Positions 1-8,805 of a DNA stretch of 64,000 nt are shown here, piece after piece. This DNA is from Bacteroidota bacterium (GTDB lineage Bacteria; Bacteroidota; Bacteroidia; JAFLBG01), in the NCBI GenBank assembly GCA_017303975.1, contig JAFLBG010000017.1, positions 1 through 64,000 of the forward strand, given 5' to 3'. The notes under the pieces are model-generated. The model saw only the letters and a list, made by a program, of their open reading frames with translations. It made no database searches and was not told the origin of the DNA. The position numbers and the translations under genes were made by a program. Numbering within the stretch: the first letter of the stretch is position 1; every line of letters begins with the position of its first letter.

Positions 1-3000
1 TGTAACGTTGTACTCTGACCTTCGGTAATTGTGCTATTATTTCCGGCATCTGCAATTGGTGTTACTATAGAGACAATTACTTCATCTGTATCATGACACA
101 TATTGTTATATACGGTTACTGTGTAGATACTTGTATTACTAGGAAGTATAGAAATTGAAGATGTGGTAGCTCCATTACTCCATAAATAGAATCCTCCACC
201 GGTAGCATTTAATGTAGCTGTAGCCAAAGCACATATAGTTTGGTCAGCTCCTGCATTGGCAGATGGAGTTGGGTTAATTGTTATGGTTACAGAATCTACT
301 TTTGCACAAAAGCCATTCGAAACAGAAACCGTATATACTGAATTTACTGTCGGACCGACAGATATAGACGAACCTGTGTTTCCATTACTCCATTGATAGG
401 TTAAACCTCCGGAGGCTGTTAAGGTTGCAGTCTGTCCACTACAAATTGAATTGTTTGCACTTACAGAAACAGTAGGAGTAGGGACAACGTTTACAGATGT
501 AGTTGCTGTACTATTACAAATTCCATTTGTTACTGTTATAGAATAAATAGAATTGATTGCAGGTAAGATAGAAATGGAAGATGTTGTTGCACCGGTATTC
601 CACAAATAGGCACCACCCCCAGTTGCACTTATAGTTGTAGTATCTCCACTACATACAAAATTCGGACTAGTGAATACAATTACAGGAGATGCTACAACAG
701 AAACATGCGTACTGTCGTAAACAGTGCATCCTGATTGACTTACAGCTACGGTATAAGTAGTGCTTTGTGTGGGTGTTGCTAACGGATTAAATATTCCTGA
801 GTTACTAATTGATAGGGAAGGAGACCAACTATAACTTGTTCCTCCGCTTGCACTAAGTTGAGCAGATGTTCCGGAACATATAGTTGTATCATTACTTACA
901 GTGGAGTTTATGTTTGTAGTTACTGTTACCGGAATTACGATAGAGTCTAACGGACAACTAACTTTTAATTTAACTTGGTAAACTCCCGGAGATGAATACG
1001 TGTGAGTAGGAGTTTGGAGTGTGGATGTATTTCCATCTCCAAAATCCCATTGCCAATTGTTTATAGGGTCCCATAAATTACATTGGTCAATTGTGTCTGT
1101 AAATACAATAGGAGAGCCACAAGTAGGGGTAGGGGAATGAATAAATCCTACATTAATTTTTTGTTGCAATTTAAATACTCCTACAGTAGTTTGATTATTT
1201 CCAATTAGCCAATTGGGCTGAAAAACACCAGTTGTGGTAGGAAATTTAATTGCGCTTCCTACTGCCCAATGCCCAACAATAACCCTAAAATTGCAACCGG
1301 AGCCAATGGTTTGCATGCTTGTTCTTTGCGAGTTGTAAGAGGTTCCGAAACCAGAGCAAGAAATTAAGGTAGAAAGCGTAGGATTCATTTTTGCTACATA
1401 CGATGTTCCATGTGGTAAAATTCCACCACCACATTTTGGTATACTATCGTAACCATAACCGGAGAAGAATACTTCATTTGCAGAATTAATGATAATACTT
1501 TCTGCTCTTGTTACCCATCCGTTATGACCAAATAAGGTAGAGTTAAGCAGTGTATTTCCATTTGAATTTAATTTCACAACAAATGCTTCCCATAAATTAT
1601 TATCATAGGTGTTGTCATAAGCTCCGAGAGTAATCGGAAAATTGATTGATTCTGTTAAGCCGCAAATATATACATCTCCAGTTGTAGTAACAGCAAGATC
1701 GGCAGCCATATCTATATCAGCTCCACCAATGAATGTCGCCCAAATCATGTCTGAACTTCCGCCTCCAGCAGGATTCAATTTGCATGCAAACGCATCCGAC
1801 ATACCCCCAAATACAGTTTGATACGCACCGGGAGTAACAGGAAAATCCGTAGAGGTTGTTTCTCCAACTAAATAAATATTTCCGGAAGCATCTAAGTGTA
1901 ATCCTTTTCCGGTTGAGTGGTCATAATTAGAAGCCCCTGGAACATCCAGTCCGTTTGCTCCTCCAATGTAAGTTGAATAAATAAGAGCGGAGCCGGTATT
2001 GTTTAACTTAGAAATAAATGCATCAAATGAATTGGAGGTAACATCAAACGCTCCCGGTGTGGTTGGAAAATCATTACCAACTCGAGATGTTTGACCAGAT
2101 ACAACAGCTTCTCCGTTGGCATTAATTCTAATGTTGTGGCCTAAATCAAACCCTAAACCACCTAAATAGGTACTATAAAGCAGCGTATTTCCTGCGGCAT
2201 TTAACTTAAATACAAATGCGTCTGTGCTATCGCCTCCGGCACCACCGCCATCTATAACAGTACTAAATGCACCGGCTGTAGTAGGAAAAGGAATGGAGCT
2301 AGAGAAAAAGCAATCACAAATACTGTTATATATTTTGGGGATTGTATATCCGGTAACATAAACCTCTTGTGTTGCATTATCAACGGTAAGTCCATAGCCT
2401 CCTTCAGAACCATCTCCTCCAACAGTGGTTGACCATAGTAAACTAGAACCTGTTGGGTCAAGTTTGAAAACAAAAACATCCAATTCCCCCATAAACACTC
2501 CACTTGTTACAGGAAAGCTGGAATAATAATATCCTGTTCCATACACATTACCTACGTTGTCAATTTCCATATCCCATAAAGGAGATTGATTTCCTGCAGT
2601 TGTAGGTCCAGCATATGTTGACCATTCAAACACAATGGGATCGATTATTAACGGAATACGTGTGTCGTATTTGCCTGAAATTACAAAGCCATACGTGTTT
2701 TCATTAACTAACGTAAACGCGGATGCAATTTCTGTTTTTTGTCCGTTAATAATTTGGTAAGTGTAAGGAGCTTTTTCGGTTAGTGTTCCCCAAGCGTTTC
2801 TTATTATCAAATCTCCGTTCGAATCAATTGATAGCTTCTCTGTTTCTTTACACACAAACTGAATTTCTTTATAATTCGCTCCGGGATTTAATACGATATC
2901 GTATTTTAAATTGCCTCCATGTTCGTAATACACAATGTCTGTATTAGAATAAATATTTTTATAGGTAACAGAAGCATAGTTGGCTACGTTTACAATATTT

Positions 3001-3353
3001 TTCTTTGGATTTCCGCTTCGTATAAAATTACTTTTAGTTATTTTTTGTTCACCGGCAACTAATTTGGCATTCGGATTGTGATTAGCAAATTCAATGTTCC
3101 ACACCAATTGCTGTGTTTTATTTTTAACATTTATCGTTTTTGTGATACTGTCTGATTTAATTTGTGCAAACACAATTTTATTATTCATGAACCCTATGTT
3201 CATTCCGGATGAGTGTGTTTGAAACAATATGTTTGCATTCCATTGTCCCTTATTTTCAGTGAATAGTAATGGAAATAGGTGTGTGCTTTTGCCATTAGAA
3301 AAAAGGGGGAACAACAATATAAGTAGTAAAACGGCAAAGATTTTATTTTTCAT
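1..3353 (-). CDS. Giant secreted SBBP-repeat / Ig-like / PKD protein, 3' end outside window
   Basis: The frame opens at an ATG (3351-3353) and stays open to the left edge, giving at least 1117 residues. An N-terminal signal peptide (MKNKIFAVLLLILLF) is followed by a DUF7948-like domain beginning ENKGQW. A long SBBP beta-propeller region comes next (about residues 240-700), with repeated 'STYxGG...GN.YV.G.T...FP' units. A PKD domain carries WDFGDGNTS (about 735-800), and then several Ig-like repeats of the 'ICSGxxxxLxASGG..YxW' kind run to the edge. The architecture is that of Bacteroidota surface or secreted proteins exported by T9SS. A C-terminal sorting domain would lie outside the window and is inferred only. 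No enzymatic motif is visible; adhesion is a guess. Confidence 0.85.
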   Translation of the reverse strand, partial: MKNKIFAVLLLILLFPLFSNGKSTHLFPLLFTENKGQWNANILFQTHSSGMNIGFMNNKIVFAQIKSDSITKTINVKNKTQQLVWNIEFANHNPNAKLVAGEQKITKSNFIRSGNPKKNIVNVANYASVTYKNIYSNTDIVYYEHGGNLKYDIVLNPGANYKEIQFVCKETEKLSIDSNGDLIIRNAWGTLTEKAPYTYQIINGQKTEIASAFTLVNENTYGFVISGKYDTRIPLIIDPIVFEWSTYAGPTTAGNQSPLWDMEIDNVGNVYGTGYYYSSFPVTSGVFMGELDVFVFKLDPTGSSLLWSTTVGGDGSEGGYGLTVDNATQEVYVTGYTIPKIYNSICDCFFSSSIPFPTTAGAFSTVIDGGGAGGDSTDAFVFKLNAAGNTLLYSTYLGGLGFDLGHNIRINANGEAVVSGQTSRVGNDFPTTPGAFDVTSNSFDAFISKLNNTGSALIYSTYIGGANGLDVPGASNYDHSTGKGLHLDASGNIYLVGETTSTDFPVTPGAYQTVFGGMSDAFACKLNPAGGGSSDMIWATFIGGADIDMAADLAVTTTGDVYICGLTESINFPITLGAYDNTYDNNLWEAFVVKLNSNGNTLLNSTLFGHNGWVTRAESIIINSANEVFFSGYGYDSIPKCGGGILPHGTSYVAKMNPTLSTLISCSGFGTSYNSQRTSMQTIGSGCNFRVIVGHWAVGSAIKFPTTTGVFQPNWLIGNNQTTVGVFKLQQKINVGFIHSPTPTCGSPIVFTDTIDQCNLWDPINNWQWDFGDGNTSTLQTPTHTYSSPGVYQVKLKVSCPLDSIVIPVTVTTNINSTVSNDTTICSGTSAQLSASGGTSYSWSPSLSISNSGIFNPLATPTQSTTYTVAVSQSGCTVYDSTHVSVVASPVIVFTSPNFVCSGDTTTISATGGGAYLWNTGATTSSISILPAINSIYSITVTNGICNSTATTSVNVVPTPTVSVSANNSICSGQTATLTASGGLTYQWSNGNTGSSISVGPTVNSVYTVSVSNGFCAKVDSVTITINPTPSANAGADQTICALATATLNATGGGFYLWSNGATTSSISILPSNTSIYTVTVYNNMCHDTDEVIVSIVTPIADAGNNSTITEGQSTTL

Positions 3354-3667
3354 TGCTATAAATTAGTAGTTGGACCTATACACTTTCAATTATTCATTTG
3401 TGTATAAAAATTTACAAAAGAAAATTAACATTTAAACAAACAAGCAGCATATTAACGAATGGTGCGGTAATATACTGGTATATTTAGTAATTATCTATTC
3501 TTAGACAAACAGGTTCGAAATCTTCATTACTCAGTTTTAAAACTTAGTCTGGCTTTAAAGGAAGTGAGGAGAGAGTGCTTTCTCAATTAACTAGATATAA
3601 CCATATAAACACAATTAACCCTTTATTCTATTTAACATAATGTTAATTATAAGGTAATTGTTTTACT
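3354..3667. other. Intergenic region upstream of the giant SBBP gene
   Basis: About 310 bases between the SBBP gene start and the terminator of the next gene. It should hold the SBBP gene promoter, but I found no exact TAnnTTTG element on the minus strand. No small ORF, RNA or repeat stands out. The part near 3500-3600 is less AT-rich than the rest. Confidence 0.4.
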
Positions 3668-3670
3668 AAA

Positions 3671-3702
3671 AAAGGAGGCTGTTCTAAAAAACAGCCTCCT
3701 TT
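3671..3702 (-). terminator. Perfect 13-bp hairpin terminator after the FN3/GEVED gene
   Basis: AAAGGAGGCTGTT (3671-3683) pairs perfectly with AACAGCCTCCTTT (3690-3702) around a 6-base loop. It lies 27 bases beyond the stop of the minus-strand gene ending at 3729. The A/T-rich arm ends let it work in either direction. Confidence 0.85.
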
Positions 3703-3728
3703 AAATCTAATATTAAACTTCTAAAGGT

Positions 3729-5330
3729 TTAATTCTTTTGTAGCTTATGAGTTTGAAATTTATTGTTAGCATCCTGAACAGTAAGAATATAAATTCCTTT
3801 TGGGAAATTACTTAAATCCAATTGAAATTGATTATAGCTATCGTTTACAGATACGTTGTTCACAATAACTTGTCCGTACATATTTGTTACTGTATAAGAC
3901 TTTATAGTATTGTCGATTGGCATTTCGAATGTAAATTCGCCATTTGATGGATTTGGGTAAACCAAACCTTTTGTATCTAGCGAACCAGTGTTTTCATTAT
4001 CTGTTTTATTCGAACCTGTAACCAATGTTACATTGTAATCTTCTACTTCGCCTTTAAAGTTAGTTGCGCAAGGTGTAATATTTGAATTTGATCTGCGCAT
4101 TATAACTCTCATTTTACAAAGACCTTGAGTTGCTGTTGTAGGAATAGAAATATTGAAATTATAAACAGCCGACCCACTATTAACGTATGTTGGACTAACA
4201 ACTCTTTCGCCTGCATCTGTAAAGCTTCCGTTACGGTTAAAATCTATGTATATGGCATAATATTCGCCAAAAACAATTCCGGGATTAAACCCTGCACTAA
4301 ATTGTCCTGCATTGTTAGAGCCTATTACTAAATTTGTATTTAAATTTGTATTTACATATCCACCGGTTTCTTTTCCTGATGTTCTTGTTATACTACCAAT
4401 TTTAAAATAATCAATAAACTCGCTGCTGTTTGCTCCATATGCAGCACAAACAGATGAATAAGTTGTAAACTGGCTTGTAATATAGGTGCTTGTACCTGAT
4501 GCACATGTTGCTTTTACACGAATATCATATAATGTAGATGGTGTTAAACCACTCAAGCTTGTATTGTTTGCACTTGTAACAAGTGGAGTTGACCAATTAG
4601 AACTATTAGCTGTTTTATACTCTACAGAATAAGTTAATCCTCCTGAAACTCCTGCCCACGAAACATTTGCGGTAGATGATGCAACATTGCTTAAAATAAG
4701 GTTAGTTGGTGCATCACAAGGTAAATACGCAGTGGTAAATTGACCATAAACGTAATTTCCATTTGCATACATGCAGCTTTGATATACTCGCCATTCGTAG
4801 GTTGTACTCGACAATAAACTTGTAACATTTTTTGTTGGACTAGAGGTGTGTCCTAATGATATCCAAGAGTTAGATGTATTGGCTAGTCGATAAGAAACAA
4901 CAAAGTCTGAAGTGTTTGTATTATAACCCGATTCAGGCACCCAGTTTAATGTAGCGCTAGTACCGGTAATATTTGAAACTGATAACGAAGCTGGCTCAGG
5001 GCAAGGTGTTGAATAAGGTTGGGTTGCAGAGTATGCACTTACCGCATTGCCACAATCGGCATTTACTCTCCATTCTAATGGAGCAGTTTGAAATATTCCA
5101 GATATACTAAATGAGTTGACAGAAACGGTTGCAAGTGGTGTAAATTGGCTATCCCATTGAAATTTTAGTTCGAGATTATATGCGTTTGCTCCGCTTACAT
5201 TATCCCACGTAAAAGTAGAAACGTTATTTGAATAACTTGCATTTAAATTAACGGGGGCATCGCATTGCGCAAAAGATTTAGCAGCAAAAGCTCCTAAAAG
5301 CATTAGTACAGAGAGGGCATTTTTTTTCAT
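3729..5330 (-). CDS. T9SS type A sorting domain protein with FN3 and GEVED domains
   Basis: A 533-residue secreted protein. I chose the ATG at 5330 because it begins directly with a signal peptide (MKKNALSVLMLLGAFAAKSFA). An upstream in-frame start at 5375 adds 15 polar residues and would precede the promoter-like element at 5373-5380. Three fibronectin type III domains each start with CDAP or CPEP (about residues 22-115, 116-200 and 203-290). A GEVED domain follows (about 340-440; 'YIDFNRNGSFTDAGERV', ending 'KGEVEDYNV'). The C terminus is a type A sorting domain (about 455-533; 'YPNPSNGEF' to 'GIYILTVQD'), the signal for T9SS export and surface anchoring. GEVED is common in metalloproteases, but no HExxH is present, so the role is binding or structural at most. 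Confidence 0.88.
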   Translation of the reverse strand: MKKNALSVLMLLGAFAAKSFAQCDAPVNLNASYSNNVSTFTWDNVSGANAYNLELKFQWDSQFTPLATVSVNSFSISGIFQTAPLEWRVNADCGNAVSAYSATQPYSTPCPEPASLSVSNITGTSATLNWVPESGYNTNTSDFVVSYRLANTSNSWISLGHTSSPTKNVTSLLSSTTYEWRVYQSCMYANGNYVYGQFTTAYLPCDAPTNLILSNVASSTANVSWAGVSGGLTYSVEYKTANSSNWSTPLVTSANNTSLSGLTPSTLYDIRVKATCASGTSTYITSQFTTYSSVCAAYGANSSEFIDYFKIGSITRTSGKETGGYVNTNLNTNLVIGSNNAGQFSAGFNPGIVFGEYYAIYIDFNRNGSFTDAGERVVSPTYVNSGSAVYNFNISIPTTATQGLCKMRVIMRRSNSNITPCATNFKGEVEDYNVTLVTGSNKTDNENTGSLDTKGLVYPNPSNGEFTFEMPIDNTIKSYTVTNMYGQVIVNNVSVNDSYNQFQLDLSNFPKGIYILTVQDANNKFQTHKLQKN

Positions 5331-5372
5331 ATTTTGGTAGTTTAAGTTTTGGTTAAGAATTTTTATTCGAAA

Positions 5373-5380
5373 CAAAATTA
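5373..5380 (-). promoter_or_regulatory. TAATTTTG -7 element with nested inverted repeat upstream
   Basis: The plus strand reads CAAAATTA, so the minus strand has TAATTTTG, matching the Bacteroidota TAnnTTTG -7 consensus, 43 bases before the ATG at 5330. Just upstream, ACTACCC (5402-5408) and GGGTAGT (5414-5420) form an inverted repeat, enclosed by CCCAAC (5382-5387) and GTTGGG (5423-5428). No clear -33 TTG is present, so control by a protein binding the repeat is plausible but inferred. Confidence 0.5.
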
Positions 5381-5515
5381 GCCCAACCTACTCCGTGGCG
5401 TACTACCCCTAATGGGTAGTTTGTTGGGTTAAAGTTGAATTGTTTTTAACATAAAATTGTTAAATCATTGATATCTAATTGAAAGCATGAATATCTTCCT
5501 ATAAAGAAGAAAATG

Positions 5516-5523
5516 TATATTTG
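5516..5523 (+). promoter_or_regulatory. TATATTTG -7 promoter element of the DUF1761 gene
   Basis: TATATTTG matches the Bacteroidota TAnnTTTG -7 consensus exactly and sits 25 bases before the ATG. No good -33 TTG was found at the expected distance. Confidence 0.55.
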
Positions 5524-5548
5524 ATATCAAACCAAAAAAACAAACAAA

Positions 5549-6052
5549 ATGATGCAAATTAACTTTTTAGTATTAGCCTTAGCGGCTTTAGTTCCAATGG
5601 TTGTTGGATTTATATGGTACAACCCAAAAGTATTAGGCAATGCATGGATGAATGCGGCCGGATTAACAGAAGAAAAACTGAAAGGCGCTAATATGGCGTT
5701 GATTTTCGGACTGAGCTATTTGTTTGCTTTCTTTTTGGCAATGTCAATCAATTTTATGGTTATTCACCAATTTCACATGCAGTCTATTTTGATGAATGAG
5801 CCTGGATTTCAAGAAACAGGTTCTGAAATTAATTTAATGCTTACAGATTTTTTAGCAAAATACGGTTCAAACTTTAGAACTTTTAAGCACGGTGCGTTTC
5901 ACGGAATTATTGGTGGAATATTTACTGCACTGCCTATTCTAGCAACAAATGCTATGTTTGAACGCAAAGGATTTAAATACATAGCTATAAATGCAGGATA
6001 TTGGATTTTAACCTTTGCTTTAATGGGCGGAGTTATTTGTCAATTTGCTTAA
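5549..6052 (+). CDS. DUF1761 domain-containing membrane protein
   Basis: A 167-residue integral membrane protein of the DUF1761 family. It begins with a hydrophobic helix containing the family signature 'GFIWYNPKVLGNAWM' (about residues 20-34). Further membrane segments lie near 50-75, 120-138 and 145-165. A second Met follows immediately, so the start could be one codon later. DUF1761 proteins have no known biochemical role. The stop overlaps the stop of the convergent dehydrogenase gene by four bases. The gene has its own TATATTTG element and appears monocistronic. Confidence 0.85.
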   Translation: MMQINFLVLALAALVPMVVGFIWYNPKVLGNAWMNAAGLTEEKLKGANMALIFGLSYLFAFFLAMSINFMVIHQFHMQSILMNEPGFQETGSEINLMLTDFLAKYGSNFRTFKHGAFHGIIGGIFTALPILATNAMFERKGFKYIAINAGYWILTFALMGGVICQFA

Positions 6053-7260
6053 GCAATATAATCGGACAAATACGTAAATCGTTCCATTAACTTACCATTA
6101 CTAGCAATAGTAGCTCTTTCAATAATGCCTTCTTTATCTTCGCGGAATAAGGAAGGCATTATTCCGTTTAACAACTCTTTACCAAAATCTTCTGAAGCAT
6201 CACGAGGCAATTCACAAGGTAAATTATCTACTGCCATTACCGTTACAGAATGATTTCTAAATGGAATATCTTCTTGCTCTGTAGTTGGATTGTATCCATA
6301 AAATGGCTCATTTATAGTACTTGCCCTAACTGTACTTGGAATCGAACCATTAATATCACAGGTAACATCGGCTATTACGCTTATTCTAAAATCGGAACTG
6401 CGCATGTTATCTTTTGTAAAAAGTGCCGGAGTTCTGCTATCCCAAAAATGCCCGGTAATGAGCAAATCACACACCTTTGTGTAGGGAACAAAATTTGAAA
6501 CGTAACTATCCGGATGTAAATAAAAGTCTTTCATGTTCCATGAACTGCCATCTTTAGCCGAATAATAATCTTTGGAGTGTAATTGACAATAAACAGGTTC
6601 TCGATACGAATTGTGTAAAAATTCATACGGTGTAACTTTTCTAATTTTTAAGGAGCTTACTGTTTCTACACAACCATTGGCAACACGCCCACCACCGGTA
6701 ATTAAAATTTTAATATTGGGCAATTTTACACGTTTCAACTCCTCCTCTATCTCTGCCCTATCTCGGCATTTATTGGCAGGTTTTATATGAAATAAATCGT
6801 ATTTTTTTCCATAGCCTAGCAATCCATTGTATGCTCCTACAATTCCTGCATATCGTCCAAATCCTATTAATCGGTTGTGCTCTTTATCTGTTAATGTTTC
6901 ATAATCAACAAGTGTAATTCCTTTTTGGATAATGGCTTGTAGCAGTTTTTTATTGTGCGGTTGCTTTTTAATGGTGTGCGAAAAAAAGAAATATTTTTTA
7001 TTAGGAATAAGCTTATCTATTGGAATTTCCTTTACTCCCATCAGAATATCGCAATTGCTTAAATCTTCTTGTAAAGTGAGCCCAAAGCCTAAATATTCAG
7101 AATCTTCATAAGAACGTATGGTAGATGGTTGAATGTATATTTCTAGATTCGGATATTCCTTCAAAAGCTCAGTGCATTGCAAAGGCGTAAATGGTACACG
7201 CTTATCCGGTGGATTTTTTTCTTCTCTTACAATTCCAAGTTTTATGGTAGAAACTGACAT
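6049..7260 (-). CDS. AlaDH/PNT-type NAD(P)-dependent dehydrogenase (saccharopine dehydrogenase-like)
   Basis: A 403-residue protein of the alanine dehydrogenase / transhydrogenase N-terminal superfamily. The N-terminal half starts 'LGIVREEKNPPDKRVPFTP', which carries the Arg and Lys that bind the carboxylate substrate in this superfamily. A nucleotide-binding segment 'KILITGGGRVANG' lies near residues 181-193. Length and the 'HFWDSRTPALF' region resemble lysine-forming saccharopine dehydrogenases and their Bacteroidota relatives, usually annotated only as NAD(P)-dependent oxidoreductase. The exact substrate cannot be read from sequence. The gene converges on DUF1761 with a 4-base overlap and diverges from tmRNA. 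Confidence 0.8.
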   Translation of the reverse strand: MSVSTIKLGIVREEKNPPDKRVPFTPLQCTELLKEYPNLEIYIQPSTIRSYEDSEYLGFGLTLQEDLSNCDILMGVKEIPIDKLIPNKKYFFFSHTIKKQPHNKKLLQAIIQKGITLVDYETLTDKEHNRLIGFGRYAGIVGAYNGLLGYGKKYDLFHIKPANKCRDRAEIEEELKRVKLPNIKILITGGGRVANGCVETVSSLKIRKVTPYEFLHNSYREPVYCQLHSKDYYSAKDGSSWNMKDFYLHPDSYVSNFVPYTKVCDLLITGHFWDSRTPALFTKDNMRSSDFRISVIADVTCDINGSIPSTVRASTINEPFYGYNPTTEQEDIPFRNHSVTVMAVDNLPCELPRDASEDFGKELLNGIMPSLFREDKEGIIERATIASNGKLMERFTYLSDYIA

Positions 7261-7438
7261 ATTAGCGTTATTTAGGTTAAAGGTACGTTTTTTGCTACTT
7301 TTACAAATAAGTTCACTAGTTTAAAGTTTCAAAGTTGATTATGTATTTAACTAGTTGAGTTATTTTGTTCTTTGTTTTATTATGAATTGAACTATTGTTT
7401 TTCTCTTTGTCTTATTAATATTTAGAGTTTAATTCCTT

Positions 7439-7803
7439 GGGGTCGACATGGTTTTGACAGCGAGAGAAATGGTGTGTAAGCATGCCGAGTGTTGTGAATA
7501 TGACTCGTAAATCCTAATTCTCAAACAAATAACAGGCGAGTATAACTACGCTATGGCTGCATAATACTAAGTATTAGCAACCTTTGTTTCACGGAAAGCC
7601 ACTCCTAACAGCGTTCCGATACGAAACATTATAAAAGTTGGGATTGTTTGCTCTATATCTCTACAGTAAACAATATCAGAGGTTAAGGATTAGTTTTGGT
7701 TGGTGTTTTATACGAGCTAATCTCGAAAATTAAAAAACAATAAGCATGTAGAAAGCTCATTAATTCCTTGTTTGGACGTGGGTTCGAATCCCACCGACTC
7801 CAC
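7439..7803 (+). ncRNA. ssrA: Transfer-messenger RNA (tmRNA)
   Basis: The one-piece tmRNA rescues stalled ribosomes and tags their products for degradation. The 5' end has the conserved GGGG-TCGACATGGTTTTGACAG start, and the 3' end has the T-arm GGTTCGAATCC followed by CGACTCC. The acceptor stem pairs GGGGTCG (7439-7445) with CGACTCC (7795-7801), including one G-U. CCA is not fully encoded, so it must be added after transcription. The tag reading frame runs 7535-7564 and encodes GEYNYAMAA then TAA. Size (about 365 nt) is normal. Confidence 0.97.
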
Positions 7804-7805
7804 TT

Positions 7806-7847
7806 GGAGGGAAGATTCTGAAAACTCAGATTTCTTCCCTCCTTTTT
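7806..7847 (+). terminator. Terminator of tmRNA
   Basis: GGAGGGAAGA (7806-7815) pairs perfectly with TCTTCCCTCC (7833-7842), followed by a run of five T. It starts four bases after the mature tmRNA end. Confidence 0.9.
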
Positions 7848-7883
7848 CGTTAAAAAAAGTTGGTCTAATAATTTTTTAAAAAT

Positions 7884-8294
7884 ATGAAATCAAAAATATT
7901 TATCAATTTAGCAGTAAAAGACCTTGCAAAATCGGAAAATCTGTATTCGCAAATAGGCTTTACCAAAAACCCTCAATTTTCTGATGATACGGCTTGTTGC
8001 ATGGTTTTTAGCGAAGAAATTTTTGTAATGTTATTGACTCATGAAAAATTTAAAACCTTTGCTACTAAACCAATAGCAGATACAAAAAACAATTTAGCCG
8101 GAATATTCGCCCTTTCTGTTGATAGCTTAACTACCGTAACAAAAATTGCAGATAATGCTGTAAAAGCCGGTGCTACCGAACCAAGACCATTTACGGATTA
8201 TGGCTTTATGCAAATGAGAGTAATTGAAGATTTTGATGGACATACATGGGAAATTTTTTATATGGATATGAGTAAATTCCCTCAAGGTCAATAA
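7884..8294 (+). CDS. VOC (glyoxalase/dioxygenase fold) family protein
   Basis: A 136-residue single-module vicinal-oxygen-chelate protein. It begins 'KIFINLAVKDLAKSENLYSQIGF', the classic first beta-alpha unit of the family. It ends with 'MRVIEDFDGHTWEIFYMDMSKFP', where the Gly-His-x-Trp-Glu segment holds the usual metal ligands. Related genes are often annotated as glyoxalase or bleomycin-resistance-like, but the substrate is unknown. It lies 11 bases upstream of a second VOC-fold gene, so the two are probably co-transcribed from the region after the tmRNA terminator. Confidence 0.85.
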   Translation: MKSKIFINLAVKDLAKSENLYSQIGFTKNPQFSDDTACCMVFSEEIFVMLLTHEKFKTFATKPIADTKNNLAGIFALSVDSLTTVTKIADNAVKAGATEPRPFTDYGFMQMRVIEDFDGHTWEIFYMDMSKFPQGQ

Positions 8295-8305
8295 TAATAA
8301 ATCAT

Positions 8306-8728
8306 ATGACAGAATCCATTTATCCGTGTTTATGGTTTGATAACAATGCCAAAGAAGCTGCTACTTACTACTGCTCTATTTTTAAAAATTCACAAATAAT
8401 TAACGAAACTCCCTTTGTAGTTATTTTTGAAATTAATGGAAGTAAATTTATGGGGCTAAATGGTGGCAACGAGTTCAAATTTAACGAGGCAGTATCTTTT
8501 GTAGTTAACTGCGAAAATCAACAAGAAATAGATTATTATTGGGGCAAACTTACCATTGATGGACAAGAAGGAAAATGCGGCTGGTTGAAAGACAAATATG
8601 GAGTTTCATGGCAAATTGTGCCAAGCATTTTAGGTAAGCTAATGAGTGATGCCGAAAAAGCACCCAAAGTGATGTATGCTTTTATGCAAATGAAAAAATT
8701 TGACATCGAAAAGCTTCTTAGTGTTTAA
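8306..8728 (+). CDS. PhnB-like VOC family protein
   Basis: A 140-residue protein of the PhnB / '3-demethylubiquinone-9 3-methyltransferase' (PF06983) branch of the VOC superfamily. Diagnostic segments are 'YPCLWFDNNAKEAATYYCSIF' near the N terminus, 'FMGLNGG', and 'CGWLKDKYGVSWQIVPSIL' in the second half. The family name is misleading: no methyltransferase motif is present. It probably forms an operon with the upstream VOC gene. Function is unknown. Confidence 0.85.
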   Translation: MTESIYPCLWFDNNAKEAATYYCSIFKNSQIINETPFVVIFEINGSKFMGLNGGNEFKFNEAVSFVVNCENQQEIDYYWGKLTIDGQEGKCGWLKDKYGVSWQIVPSILGKLMSDAEKAPKVMYAFMQMKKFDIEKLLSV

Positions 8729-8805
8729 GTTAATTCTGGTTAAAGTTATTTCACCCCTCAATTTTATTACAACTATTTGTTTAGTACATTACAACAAATA
8801 ATTGT

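Noticed and set aside
7439-7803. A plain tRNA gene suggested by the T-arm GGTTCGAATCC
   Set aside because: The matching acceptor 5' strand is 350 bases upstream with a tag-coding frame between, so it is tmRNA.
7804-8300. Genomic island inserted at the tmRNA 3' end
   Set aside because: No integrase, no duplicated tmRNA end, and a normal terminator follows directly with housekeeping-like genes after it.
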